A stretch of 64,000 nt of DNA, from the NCBI GenBank assembly GCA_003999685.1, contig CP021230.1:248001-312000 (forward strand), given 5' to 3'. Below are positions 11,609 through 23,543 of this stretch, in pieces; within the stretch, counting starts at the first letter, position 1; each line of letters begins with the position of its first letter. Under the pieces are notes generated by a model that ran no database searches, was not told where the DNA came from, and saw nothing but the letters and a program-made list of their open reading frames with translations. Made by a program: the position numbers and the translations under genes. The DNA comes from Taiwanofungus camphoratus (lineage: Eukaryota; Basidiomycota; Agaricomycetes; Polyporales; Taiwanofungaceae).

Positions 11609-12633
11609 ATGATACTCACACTCTTTGCCTATTTTTATATCACAGTTGGCGTGCGCAGGCTACCTTGGAGTAGTCAATGGTGTAGCAAGATGGGCTGGCT
11701 CAAATGGCACAATCATTCGCGCGGTCCCCCTTTACGTGTTTGCGAAGGATACAATATTTTACTCCTCGGTTTGCCTTCAATAATCGACGAACACTTCCAA
11801 GGGCGTCTTCATGACATTTTCAGAGCCTGTGTTTCAGCGTCGTTGGGCAGAGTTCATCCTTGTGATAGTGCAGCTGTGCATGTTTCTGACCACCGTCAGA
11901 CCTTTACCATTAACGTGAGTCGTTTGGTGCCATCCAATGCTATAGAAGACGTATGATTTCATCCCTTGTACCCTAGTGTTGTTGTTTTCTCCTGCAAATC
12001 AATGACATCGCCCAGAATTCGCTCACTGCCACACTTAGGTTCATTACACTAGTCAACGTTCTGACCGCTGTCACGTTCTCTTTGCTCTATATCGCTTTGC
12101 TTTGTGGATTGAAAGGCTTTAAGGAGCTCAGTTGAATCAAGGTGTGCCGATCCTGTTTCCGATCTATGTTTCATTGTGCAAATAAAAATCAAACTGAATA
12201 TAGAACGCACAGGAACAGACATCGACATTTTCTACGTGGTCGAAGCTTGCCGTGGTTCTTGCGGCACCTGTCGCATGGCTTTTACGGTACGCAGCCATAA
12301 CACAGAGCCAATGAAATTGGGATGCATATAGGGGAATAATCACTCTCGGTTTGATGATAATAATTCATATCTGGGGGGGCGTCCATGATTGTTGGAGGTA
12401 CATCTCTCAGGAGAAGGTCAGGCCGTTTGAAGCTCGCCATCACTACCGCGCAGTCGAAATATCCAGCGTTATCTCTTGCCTCCAAAATCATCCCCTCATC
12501 TATAATTGTCATCGTGGCCTTGCACTTGTTAGCTGCGGTTCGCATTTTTGTGAGACTGGGTCAAGGGGGGAAGAAGACCCGGATTTTCCGGGACTCAAAG
12601 GTGGGCACGTCGCAGTTGAACTCACGGTGTTAG
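11609..12633 (+). pseudogene. Four-helix membrane protein family, copy A (probably degenerate)
   Basis: This is the most diverged of three related copies in the window. The clear exon is about 12003-12135: it reads LLQINDIAQNSLTATLRFI followed by VNVLTAVTFSLLYIALL, and lines up with copy B. A second block near 12220-12275 reads WSKLAVVLAAPVAWLLR, then splices to GIITLGLMIIIHIWGG. A third at about 12470-12570 reads IVIVALHLLAAVRIFVRLGQ. The second-exon frame meets a TGA just after GFKELS, and the last two blocks are in different frames around a run of seven Gs, with only a very short, poor intron able to join them. The first exon is in doubtful frame. A functional alternative cannot be excluded without transcripts. 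Confidence 0.5.
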
Positions 12634-13018
12634 ACGAAGGGAGGCCATCCCCTACACAAGTTGGTACCAGTGATGACAACCACGACATTGTTTGAACAAC
12701 TTCATCTGATTCCGTTCCTTCCCACACCCTGCTTGTCCTCTTCTGTTGATGTATGCTATCATTTAAAACGTTACCTACGTCTACAATGCTCTCCTATTCC
12801 CATCTTAATTTGCAATGCACTGGTAGATGATGCTTTTCGCTGTGTAATGATGCCACAATATATTGACCCGCATGTATACGTACTTGAAAACCTTCTCAAT
12901 TACCAACGTTTTCATTATTACAGTGTAGAGCTGATCCTTGACATGGAAATGCTACTTGTCCGTGAGCTGCGCGATCGTCAGTACGCGATGCATCAGTGTG
13001 AATGATCTTGGATTCTAG
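12634..13018. other. Intergenic between copy A and GT49 gene
   Basis: AT-rich spacer between convergent genes. No gene is supported. Confidence 0.5.
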
Positions 13019-15046
13019 TCATAACAGCCTACTCACGTGCACGGCGATTTTTGCTATGTTTTTTATTCTCCTGCATTCCTCTTGAACATTGAGCCCGCGT
13101 GGTGTGCGCAGTATGTCTTCGTGTGTGTACCGATACAGGTACCTGTACCATCCCATTGCGTCGACCATACATCATTGTCATTCAGCAACATAAGCAAACA
13201 AAGTGACGTACCTCAAACAAGCCTCTTCCTTGAAGTCTGCATACAGCTTCCGATTGTACTTCCTCTGCCAGGCAGCATACGCATAAGAGGAGATAACATT
13301 CTCTTGACCACGTACCTCTTCGCGCCTCGCTTGCTCTTCGTATGTGTGACTTTGGTGTATGACGAAGTGATCCGCGAGCACGTAGAACGAGACGCCGCTC
13401 AGATACATCTCGAATAGGCAGGCTGCCTTGTTCGCACCGTATCCGGTGAAGCGTTCATCGCACCTATCGACGTCCATCGCGATGCATATCCTTCGGTCAG
13501 GACTCATTACTAGTAGGAATTAACATAAAGGATGAAGAAAAGTGAAACTAAAACGAAGGGAAATACAAAAAGTTATAAGACTGCACCTACCAACTCACAC
13601 GCTTACTGACAATCACGTATGGCTCGTACGCGCTCTGATACTGACTGACCTTGTACACCTCGCCGCTCCCGGGTTGGGTTGCATAGTAGCGTCCGTAGTC
13701 CGTGCTGTTGTGTCCAGCAGCCCATGATGCATGGAACGCCGTTAGTGCTGGTGGAGTGGATCCAGTCAGGCGGAGGAGACTCTGAACAGAATGAATGTTC
13801 AAGTATAAAGCCGTAAGGGCAAGAATAAAATGCACCTCTTTGTCAGTAGGAAACGTCTTCTGATCCACTCCATCCTCTTGCCTTACGTACTCAAATGCAG
13901 GGACAACAAGCGCCGCAGTGCCGTCCTTCAACCTTTGCACCACCTCTTGACTGCCGACGGTCAACTCTCCGTCTCTATCTCGACCACCCGTCTCTAAATA
14001 TGGGCCAGAGCCGGGACGGGCGGTCGAGTCAATGCCAGCAACAGCTGCACGGATCGCACCGCGCCAGTCTGTGCACACCGCGAAATCAACGTCGAGCATC
14101 ATGACGAATTCAGTGCGCGCGAAGAGGCGTGCGGTGTTCCGCCAGACGTTGAACTGCCGCCCACCCTCGCCTTCACCCTCCTCTTCCCCTCCTTCTCCGC
14201 CTCCGCCTTGCTCGTCGGCCCCACCACGGGTGCGCGCCCGAGCAGACGCCGCGAAGGGAGAGAGTGCGAGGTGCACGTCAACGTACGTCGCGAAGAGCGG
14301 GGAGGACGTGTACAGCGCGTGCAGGCGTCGGAGAGCGCCGACTGACGGATGGGACGATGACAGGGACGACAAAGAGGAATGAGCGGGGAAGGGGATGTGG
14401 ATTGTTACTGAAATCGGGCCTGCCCGTAATATTTAGCGCATATAGTCCATCAATAGCCGAGGCATCGCATTCTGATACTGGTAATGAAAAGTGTACTACC
14501 TTGATACCGCTCCACTAGCTGCTTAAACACTCTAAACCGATTGCTTGTCACAAGGGTGGTGATGGTCACATCGCCCTCGTCGACGCCACCAGTCGCGCGG
14601 TAGTAGAACGGGATAATACGCGTAGGATGCATCGCCCCCGCGAACGCCTTACCGAGGAGAGTCGCCTCAGTAATCGGAGTGCGCACTGCATGGTCCATCC
14701 CGAGCCTGCTTACAAGTTCGGACACGGGAAAGTGCAACTGCGCGTCGCGTGTGGAGAGATCTGCAGGCCAAAGCTCGTCGGAGGGGTTAGGAGGCAAGGT
14801 GAGTGCATCATACGCGATGTTCGAGCCGTACTGGACTTCATGATCAGGTCGCATCAGGCGCGAGGGGGAGTGCATCTGTTGCTGAGTCGATAGCGGGTAC
14901 GGAGAAGAGACGCCTATACCGCCAGGCATGAGAAAACCCGCGATAGGTGAGATAAAGATATAGTGGGTAGTATAGAGTACAGCGAGCATCACATAGGTCA
15001 AGATGCCGAACTGAATGAGTCGGGCGAAGAAGGTCAACATAGCCAT
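13019..15046 (-). CDS. GT49 family glycosyltransferase, LARGE/B4GAT1-like
   Basis: A type II Golgi membrane protein predicted to transfer a sugar from a nucleotide donor. ATG at 15046 opens a short cytosolic tail and one signal-anchor helix (FGILTYVMLAVLYTTHYIFI). The catalytic domain includes TLVTSNRFRVFKQLVERYQ, the metal-binding DxD in FVMMLDVDFAVCTDWR, and the family signature CDERFTGYGANKAACLFEMY followed by SGVSFYVLADHFVIHQSH. Four to five short introns are needed; the one before the CDERF exon has two possible acceptors. The last intron (GTACGT...GTACAG) leads to an exon ending at TGA 13019. A Gly/Glu-rich low-complexity insert at about 14160-14210 is unusual. The acceptor glycan is unknown; fungi lack alpha-dystroglycan. 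Confidence 0.85.
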
Positions 15047-16363
15047 GTTTGTTTGTATCGGCCACTTTATGTCTTGCGCTAGCTAAAGTAAGAGGAAGTA
15101 CTGGATTGAAGGCCCTGTCAAATTCAATAGAAATATTCCAAGTGGCAGTTTAAAGCGTGTTCTGGTCCCCGCTGAGCATTCAGATTAAATCTAGAGCACT
15201 AGCGCGATGGCAAAGAGTGACGAAGAGTGCTGACAGAGCTCTACAGCAGACAGTGCAGCAAAAGCACACGAGCTTAGAAAGACACAGGTAAGACAGTGTA
15301 GGACGAAGTCACGGTATTGGTCTTGCTACGGTAAATGACTTGAGCAATAACGGGACCAGTTTCAAGTTCAAAATACAATTGTTCAAAATTGGACCTCTCC
15401 CAGATCCTCGGCGACCCGTAGTAGAATACCCCCGAGGCAGACGAGATTCACGCACGCACAAGTGTATAGCACTGAGCAGTACCAAAGATGTCAAGGCCCG
15501 AGTCGCAGCGAATGACAGTCTCGAGCAGGATAACTAGATATTTGGCCATGCTTGTCCCTCGCGAGTCGGCGGCGAGTTCAATCGGACCGACAACATTTGC
15601 CAGGTCTACAAGCTAACCTGAAATCTACCATTCGTGACATTTTCTATTCATCTTAGTTAGCCCCTTCTGCGCCTGCTTCACGCGGTAGTGATGGTACCGC
15701 ACCCCTGTGCCAGCTCATTTTCTCCCTTCGGGCCTGAATACGTGCCATGCGCGTCTGGATGAGACTCGTAGTCCTTTCATGTAATCATTCTTGAATTTTT
15801 ACGTGATTAAGGTACAGTCGTCCATTTAGACAGTCAAGCAACGGGAGGACATGGCTGGTCTACAATTGATGTGAGTGTGTTGTTAAACCTTCCTTGAGAG
15901 CTCCGTCACAAAGGGGTTTGTTACAATGGCTGGAATGTATGTAATGTCCGCCAATGATATATTCTCATATCCGTTGGTGTAGGCCTTTTGGACGCTATCT
16001 TGTTCTGTTTCGTTCACCTCACCTCCTGTCCACACTCACGGTTTATCTGTCTGACATGCACTGCAATTTATGTCAGGCCTGAAATCACGCAGGATGCCGA
16101 GAAAATGGCATCTTCACAGTGCGGAACCTTCATATACTCTGGCGCACAAATGCGTGGTAGATCTGATACCTTCTATACTTATATTGCATCTGAATGTGAA
16201 CAGTTTCTGAGGGTGCTGACTTTCTGGTTATGTTATAATATCAAATGGCACTCTCCAGCCAAATGGTATTCTCAGGTGGGGGCAGACTTTATGTCAGGCA
16301 TAATCCCAGTCAGTTTATCTGCAAGGGGCAACACGACATCATGCGAGGCTTTGGTCTGCTCTT
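15047..16363. other. Intergenic, 1.3 kb
   Basis: Holds the upstream region of the GT49 gene and no recognised gene. A + strand open frame at 15988-16431 overlaps the cysteine-rich gene on the other strand and has no domain signal. Confidence 0.45.
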
Positions 16364-16998
16364 TCACAGCTTCCTTGCTTGAGCCTTCCTCTCCTCTAGA
16401 TCTCTTATTGCCTTGCACTCGCGACAGTTGACATGACTGCGGCGAGTAGAGAACGTGACGCAGCTTGAACATGCATCACTAAAACGCTCAATTTTAGCAG
16501 GTGGCGGCGTAGAATGACCGCCAGGAAGAATGTTAAGACCACTGATATCTGCAGCAGGCGAGGGCTCTTCAACTAGTCCGTCTTGGTCGTATCTGTGAAT
16601 TCCGCCTGTGCCAATTTCAAATCATTATCATGTTCGCCAAATTCATACTCACTACTCAATGCCATTCTGTCTCGCTGTCTTCTACCAAAAATACTCAGGG
16701 AGTAGCTGGGATAGTGACTTACGTTGCAGTTTCAGAGTGACAGGTCTAGAACAAGACAATCCTCTTCCAGTAAGAGATTCCCAGACCTTGCAAAATGGCG
16801 ATGTCTGTTAGAGACCGCACAGCCAACGACCGGCCAATTGGGGGTAAGTTTGCCACTTTTTTGCACAGCGCTGGCGTCTCATTCTCAAGGCCGGCATCCT
16901 CGCGATGTCATGTAAGCCAGGATGCAAGCACAACAGGCTACTTATACCGGTTCGGAGTCGCCCGGTACCTGAACCCTCCCTCCGTTGCACCTGGCCAT
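16364..16998 (-). CDS. Small cysteine-rich protein of micro-exons, possible zinc binder
   Basis: I do not recognise a family. A phase-consistent model has exons 16969-16998, 16857-16898, 16787-16804 (18 bp), 16723-16745, a 29-30 bp exon near 16650-16680, and a last exon ending at TGA 16364. The protein is about 125 residues. The N-terminal half reads LCKKTSPFCKTCHSE and the C-terminal half DACSSCVTF...HVNCRECK, two clusters of paired cysteines typical of structural zinc sites, followed by a basic/acidic tail. The middle is Pro/Ser-rich and probably disordered. Consecutive introns of 41-70 bp keep frame across the cysteine motif, which argues for a real gene. The donor of intron 3 (GTCTGG) is poor, and the proposed start lies only 48 bp from the start of the divergent gene, so the first exon may be wrong. 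Confidence 0.38.
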
Positions 16999-17046
16999 TG
17001 ATTGTTCCTGAAGATCGCTGCGTTGTACCTGAACGTGCCCTACACG

Positions 17047-18221
17047 ATGTCATCGTCTGAACACGGTCATATGACAATATGGGAATCGCTAAAAAAGCCG
17101 ATCGCTCAATTCATCTCCACAGTTCTCGCCATTGCAACTTCTGTCCGTCCAGGATGCACGCTGTTACCCACTACTGGATTTCTCCGACAGATTTTCTCTC
17201 CCTACATTTCAGCAATCACCATTACCACGTCCCTTACGATTGACATCTTTTTCGGAATATATCGCCATTTCTTCTTACTCAGCCTTGACACGCTCATCTT
17301 TGAACCGCGTATTGAGCGTCTACGTGAGGCTGTGAGAATTTCTCAAGAGTCAATCTTTGACCTCGAGCAGTTTCTGGACAAATGGATCGCATTCACCTCC
17401 ACATTGGGCCAGCAATGGATGGGTATACTCGCTATGGATGCTCTATTATCAACGTAAGTACATAGTTATTGCTATACTCGTCGACAACTTTGAAATATTT
17501 TGTCCTTTAGTGTAATTGTCTTTCTCCTACAGATAGACGACCTAGCGGGAGATCCGGTCACAGCAACGTTAGGATTTATCTCACTGATAGATGTCCTCAC
17601 AAGTGGTACCTTCTGCTGTGTTTATCTCACCCATCTCTCTGGACTCCAGAGTGCCCAGGACGGACTGAGATGGCTAAAGGTATTCTCTTCGTGGTCGCAA
17701 CTTGTGTTGTGCTTACGTACGCTACGCAGGACGTTGAGAAGATTGCAGCATCTAATTGGAGAGATCCGTGTGTCCTTCTCGCAGCGCCTACTGCATGGCT
17801 GTCCTGGTATGCCTCTAGCCCTTGATTGCGCGTTAGTATATTAGCATATTGATACCTATACAGGGGAACCATCACTCTGATGCTGATGATAATTTTGCAC
17901 GCCTGGAGGGAACCTTTACTCATAGATAGCTCCGGCCTTTTAGATGGGCGAGATTCTCTGGGCCTCGACGCGTCAAGACAGTCAATACCCTCCATTGCAC
18001 CAAAAATCGCAATTACGCTCATGCTAGCCGTAGCATTTCTGCACCTCCTCATCTCCGTTGCAACCTTCGTGAGACTCGGTCAAAATGGCCTACCTCAAGT
18101 ACTCCTAGTCAACGGTGGACTCCTTCAAAGTACTGGCGATGGCGGTGTGGTCAGACGAAGATCTACGGAAGTAACGGTCGGTGCTTCAACAGATGCGAAT
18201 GGTGGGGGCAACCAAGCATGA
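17047..18221 (+). CDS. Four-helix membrane protein family, copy B
   Basis: An uncharacterised membrane protein. Exons are 17047-17453, 17511-17679, 17730-17806 and 17864-18221, all joined at good GT-AG sites in phase. The soluble N-terminal part carries PRIERLREAVRISQESIFDL, a likely amphipathic helix. Exon 2 has a hydrophobic segment (TVIVFLLQ) before IDDLAGDPVTATLGFISLID and ends in SGLQSAQDGLRWLK. Exons 3-4 have CVLLAAPTAWLSWGTITLM and a last helix LMLAVAFLHLLISVATFVRL, then a Gly/Thr/Ser-rich tail ending NGGGNQA. The helix-SLRSAQ-helix-helix plan is shared with copies A and C. No catalytic motif is seen. An additional small intron inside exon 1 is possible. ATG at 17047 is the first in-frame start. 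Confidence 0.65.
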
Positions 18222-19184
18222 TCTGATAATGGTCATCTAGCTGTAGAGTGTATGTTGATCTGTTTCCTACTTCCTTTCTAGTTGAATTATGTCTGGCTAC
18301 TGTTGATATTTCGACTGGCGCTCACAGTAGAATAATGTTTAGCGCCATGAATTCCGACTAATTATACTTTCCTCCTCCGATAGTATATAATAGACAAGGT
18401 CGAATCTTAAGCGCTTATTCAAAGGCTCAATCCGGTGGCTAGCCTTAGTCTTGCATAGCACTGGTAAGATGAGTAGTAAGCGCATCGCCCTCTGATACAC
18501 GGGACACTTTCTGACGAACAACATTCTAGGCCAACCTCATTGAAGTTCCGATCAGCAGTTCTCTAGAATAGCTGAAAAGCAGTGCATGCATTCAGAGGAC
18601 AGTTCGATTGTGACTCAGGCTAATATAATGCTGAGCATAGCATGTCATACTTTTCCTGAGTGGAGAGGGAAGAACTCCAGCGTTTGGTCTCAATCAGGTG
18701 GCACGAGGACATTGTGGAGGCGTGAGCTCAAACTAAGGCCCATAAGCAAGTTGCTCTTAGGTAGGAACGTCTTTGGAGTCTCGCGTTTCGGCCAAAGAAG
18801 CACTATTTAATCCGATGTTTACCTGGCCTTCTTGGACCCTACTACTCGGATATGATATTAGTATGTGGTTCCACCCCGCTTGATCGCATCCTATTCACTT
18901 ACTATACAAATAATGCCGTGACCGCTACTTGAGATTCCGGGCACTCGACCTCGATGAGGGCCTTGACGTCGCCTCGAATCGCCTCGACTCCGTTTTCCCG
19001 CATGCAAGTCGACACCTTTGGCAAGTCGTCTCCAACGCCGTTACAGCGCAGCTAGAGATGTATCCCTCTTCCTACTTATAAATCTGCGATGGGCGAGCTC
19101 TGCTCACCATACGGATCTCTACTGATCAGGTCTTCCCAGGAGCCCTCATACCGCACTACTATTCTTCTTTCCTAACACAGTCCA
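18222..19184. other. Intergenic between copies B and C
   Basis: No recognised gene. It presumably contains the 3' end of copy B and the promoter of copy C. Confidence 0.5.
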
Positions 19185-20307
19185 ATGGACAATCGCGCCA
19201 GACAGCTTCCCCGTCTTCAAGACATTCTGCGTTTCCTGCCTAATATGTGTGCTGTATTCAAAGACCGCATGATCCGATTTCGTTCAACGATGGCAGTTTT
19301 TTTGTCGTCCGTCTTACAAGCATGTACCCACAGGATCTCAAATGGGATTTATATATTCGTCGTATTAAGGAAGGTTCCGGTTTTATGGGACTTCATCGCT
19401 CGTAGGACTTATACGTCAAGTCAAACATGTCGCAACCTTGTACTGCTGCGTTTACGCTCCATCTATGAGCCGCGTCTTCTAGAAACCATCCGGGCCGCCA
19501 GACACAACACCTCTGACTCGATGGCATTTGAAGTTGAGTGGACCACATATGTGCGCGGATTGCTCAAAGAATGGAAGTTAATGAATGCGTCCTGCTGTCT
19601 TATGCTCTCGTAAGTGCCACTGATCCTTTCTTCGGATAAACCCTGTCTCAAGCTTCAACCAGAACTGTGGTCGGTCTTCTCCAGTTCTGCGACAATGGAG
19701 ACAGTGAGGTTACGAACGCTATTGGCATCATCTCGTTGGTCAACGTCTTGATTAGTCTTGCGTTCAATACACTGTATCACAATACAATGTCAAGTCTCAG
19801 AAGTGCTCAACGCGGCAGATTGTGGCTTCAGGTGATGTTTGCGGGACGCTTGTGTAGAGTCGGGTCTCATGGATTGTACAGGGTGCCACAGATGTCGCGG
19901 AACCTGTGTGGAGAAACGTCCCGATACTTCTCGTAGTACCTCTCGTCTGGCTCATATGGTTTGCATCTTTACTAGTTCATGTTGACTATAACTCACTTGG
20001 GTGCAGGTCGATTGCCCCGCTGATCGTCTTCGTCCTCTCGTGTGTATGGGCTGGACCAATCTCATCAGGCAGCAATAGTCCGTTAGCTGTACAGGATCCA
20101 TCGAGTGAACTTCCGGCCCGTGGGGGTACTAACTACCCTGTGCCCACGTTGGGTGCTTGCATATCGATCACATGTATGCTTATAATCGGACTCATGCACC
20201 TCGTCGTCGTTGTATCTGAATTCAGGAAGCTGGGGACGTCCCGCTCTGCTGCGATGCTTGCAGAAAGCGGTGACGTCAATGAGGAATGGAGAGACATGTT
20301 CAGTTAA
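19185..20307 (+). CDS. Four-helix membrane protein family, copy C
   Basis: A paralog of copy B with the same four-exon structure: 19185-19609, 19663-19831, 19882-19958 and 20007-20307, all at GT-AG sites in phase. The N-terminal soluble part includes EPRLLETIRAARHNTSDSMA, aligning with the EPRIERLREAVRISQ part of copy B. Exon 2 reads TVVGLLQFCDNGDSEVTNA, GIISLVNVLISLAF and SSLRSAQRGRLWLQ. Later exons hold VPILLVVPLVWLIW, APLIVFVLSCVWAGP and a final helix MLIIGLMHLVVVVSEFRKLG. Exon 2 (169 bp) and exon 3 (77 bp) have the same lengths as in copy B, so the two arose by duplication. The tail is short and acidic. Function is unknown; location in a cell or organelle membrane is inferred. Confidence 0.65.
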
Positions 20308-20529
20308 CGATGGAAAATTCGTTCCTGGTCTAGAAGGACGACAATGGCACAAGATGTTAATGGGAGTCAATAAGCTGTCTCGCGCGTAAGCCTCTATCCC
20401 TCACTCGGTCAAATATATGTATGTAATAACTACCGTAGAGCCGTGTTCTGGACGAGGTAGATTCCCGCTTGACTGTATTTTTCTTTATACAAGTGAGATA
20501 GCTATCATGTTCTTATTTCCATTGCTGAT

Positions 20530-21575
20530 ATTGCTTGACCTCTGGGACAACATCGCTCACCGTGCCTCGAATCAGAAACTCTGCGATTTGTCAAAGCTCT
20601 GATCTCCACCTTACTCACTGAATCGCACGTCTCCGGCACGCCAGTATGTGGCAATAGCGTAGTGTTCAGAAACTCGAGCAGAAGAGTGTTAACCTCTGGC
20701 CGTCGGGATACACATCTAGACTGATAAGACACAGCTAAGACGAGCAAAAATAAGATAACCCTTGGATGCAGAGGAGACAGGTCGACACATATATGGCCGC
20801 CCTCGAGAGCCTTAGTCATCCCTGCTTCATCTACGGCCTTCCCTCGCAGCATTGACAAGCAGTGCACCTTTCTTCAGCTTCTTGATCATCCTTTCATCTT
20901 ACAAAGCCCACAGTATCCTCTTGCAGAGGCATTTAGACGTCAAATACATCCGTCATCGCGAGCATATCGTCTGCATGGCCCTTGTCATAGTATTCACACC
21001 ACTCAGATACCTTATCAATTTTCCGCTGGTAACAGGAGGCGCATCGGGAAGGCATGTCCGAGTTCTGCTAGGCACATCCCAATCCCACCTATACCGAGAA
21101 TTGCAAGTGCATGCCCTTAGGCTGGTAGGACGGACCTTGAGCTGTTAGTCAATTTCCACGCGCCAGAAAGACGATAGCACCCTGCTGAAGAATTGGCCGC
21201 AGCAGAAGGTTATCAGATATGATGCCGTGGTAGCTGTGCAGTCGGTAACCGCATTGGGGTGTGCGATACCAATACACCTGGTATCATTCAGAGTCAGAGA
21301 TCTATTCATGACACGAAACAGCGAAGATGTATTCAAGAATGCGGCCTGACCAAATATGGAGAAGGACACTAACCTTTGCATTCGCGAGCTGCAACGTCAA
21401 TTTAATCATAGCTGGCCCTAATTTGTGCAGTCTTTTTGACACTCGTTGAAGTAGCATTAATAAGCTCTTCGCCGAAGTACATCTTCTCTGCAGTTGTCCA
21501 ATACAAGCATGTACCCACACCCCTCATGCTTTCCCCCCGACTCCAATCCGGAAATAAACTCAAAACGGGAGGAAA
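20530..21575 (-). pseudogene. Dead copy of D-2-hydroxyacid dehydrogenase
   Basis: Fragments in all three minus-strand frames match the intact neighbour at 22180-23543 in order. The FISGLESGGKHEG stretch near 21545 corresponds to FIAGWLPGGKYDG. DCTATTASYLI near 21230 matches DATATTALYLM, ALAILGIGGIGMCLAEL near 21085 matches the NAD loop, LRGKAVDEAGMTKALEGGH near 20800 matches ARGKVIDEAAMIRALEDGH, and FLNTTLLPHTG near 20660 matches FPNATLLPHMG. The pieces are separated by several stops and frame changes, so no enzyme can be made. It lies in tandem and in the same direction as the live copy. Confidence 0.8.
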
Positions 21576-22179
21576 TTTATATCATATATAGTATGGATAC
21601 TCACCGCACAACACCCGACACACTTTCAGCTCGGACTGTCCGAGCAGGGTACAAGCGTAACCGAAGGCTATCGCTGCCTGAGAGACTCCCTGTCTATGGG
21701 ACACGTACAATGATTACACACACCTTGTCATCTCCAAACTTAGCTCCTGAGAACTTCTTGATCACAAGTTCACATGCAAACCTACTGCTAGTGTCGGACC
21801 GCTCAGCACCGACGGCTGACTCTGCCAAGTGTTGTGTGGGGAACGTATCGCTGGTCCTGTTTTTAGATGGTTGAGGATGACGGTATTATTTGCTTCCAAA
21901 TTTCGGTCTTTCAGCAATATATACTCATACAGCGAGCCGTCAAGCCGCACAACGAGATATGGTAGAGGAAGTAAAGTAGGTTCATACGGGATCTCACAAG
22001 AATAAGTCGCCTTCGCCAGAGTATACATTTCCGTTCTTGTTTGCATGACGTCCGTAAGGGGCAAGATGTGAGTCGTTGTAATGGCGAATTAGATGTTCAC
22101 GCACATCATTTGTCTGCGTTGAGATTGAAAACACAGAGACATATCTACCGTTCCCCATGATACTAACACTCTATAATCT
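21576..22179. other. Spacer between dead and live dehydrogenase copies
   Basis: No supported gene. It should include the 3' end of the live copy and whatever remains of the first exons of the dead copy. Confidence 0.4.
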
Positions 22180-23543
22180 TTACCTAAGCTCGGGTATGAT
22201 ATCCTTCGTGGTACCCGTAGTCAGAAAATCTCTGAGATTGGTCGCAGCATCAATTTCCATCTTCTTCTGAGAATCGCATGTCATTCCACCCATGTGCGGT
22301 AGGAGCGTGGCGTTAGGGAACTCGAATAAACGGGGATTGACGTGCGGTTCATCAGGATACACGTCTAGGCCGATAGCAGACAACTGTAAGGACTCGATCA
22401 GTATCCGAGAATATCAGTCAAAATGGCCCATAACGTACATGCCCATCTTCTAATGCGCGTATCATCGCCGCTTCGTCTATGACTTTCCCTCTAGCTGTAT
22501 TCACGATCACTGCGCCCTTCTTCAGCTTCCGAATCATGGTCTCATCGACGAAACCCACGGTGTCCCCCCGCAGAGGCACGTGCACGCTCAGCACGTCTGC
22601 GATCGCGAGCATCTCGTCCAGCCGGTCACTGCCATAATACTCGCACCATTCGGGCGCACCCGCGAGCTCCCGTCGCTTGTGGTAGACGACGCGCATGGGG
22701 AATGCGTGTGCGAGCTCGGCCAGGCGCATGCCGATGCTGCCCATGCCGAGGATGGCGAGTGTGCGCCCGGTCAAGTCGTTGGCACCACCGGAGGAGTGCT
22801 GGGACGTCCACAAGCCAGCGCGCATGTCGCGCTCGACCTTGGAGAATTTGCGCATCGCAGAAATCATGAGGTACAGCGCGGTAGTTGCCGTAGCGTCGCA
22901 GACACTGGCAGGAGTAGTCGATACCAATATACCTACAATGATCCAGGGTTCAGCGAGGCATTACGAAGGAATTTATGACAGGCGGATTATGGTCAGTAAG
23001 GTGCATCTAACTCGTGCTCTGAGAGGCTGGTGGCCGAGGAATTCGTACATTTGGGATAAGTGTGAGAAGGTAGGGGCATATGGTATTTGAAGGGAAACCG
23101 GAAACCGACCTTTTTCTCTGCAAGCCTCGACGTCGATCAGATCATATCCAGCCCCAATTTGCGAAATCCACTTCACGCTTGTCGAGACGGCATTGATGAT
23201 CTCCTTATTGAACGGACCAATCATTTTCCAAGTCTTCCAGTGCAAGTAGATGCCCACAACTCCATCGTACTTTCCCCCCGGAAGCCAACCAGCAATAAAT
23301 TCCGCACGAGTCGTTGAGTCCACCATCTTCCGTGAATTGAATTGAAAAGGAGTAAGAGAGTTACTGTTCTGTACTATCCAAAGTCGGAAACTTACGATCA
23401 CTTCCGCGACATCGTTGAGAATTTCTTCACACTCCTTTTGGGCCCAGACAATACCGCCTTCGTAGGCGTGATATCAGCCCGGTACCCCTCGTATGCGGCC
23501 ATCAATGAGCCAGCCACTCACCGCAGATGAGGACTCGTGGCAT
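22180..23543 (-). CDS. D-isomer-specific 2-hydroxyacid dehydrogenase, copy 1
   Basis: An NAD(P)-dependent reductase of 2-oxo acids, closest in pattern to fungal glyoxylate/hydroxypyruvate reductases. ATG at 23543 (MPRVLICG) splices to GIVWAQKECEEILNDVAEVI, then MVDSTTRAEFIAG and GGKYDGVVGIYLH. The cofactor loop is LAILGMGSIGMRLAELAH. Catalytic Arg is in NTARGKVIDEAAM, Glu in LDVYPDEP and His in NATLLPHMGG. Five exons keep phase, and the C-terminus TTKDIIPELR ends at TAA 22180. Length is about 340 residues, normal for the family. Substrate preference cannot be read from sequence. A dead copy lies directly downstream, and a second live copy at 41596-42868 shares its intron pattern. Confidence 0.88.

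Noticed and set aside
21762-22064. 100-codon minus-strand frame between dehydrogenase copies
   Set aside because: No similarity to the dehydrogenase or any recognised family and no supporting splice signals.
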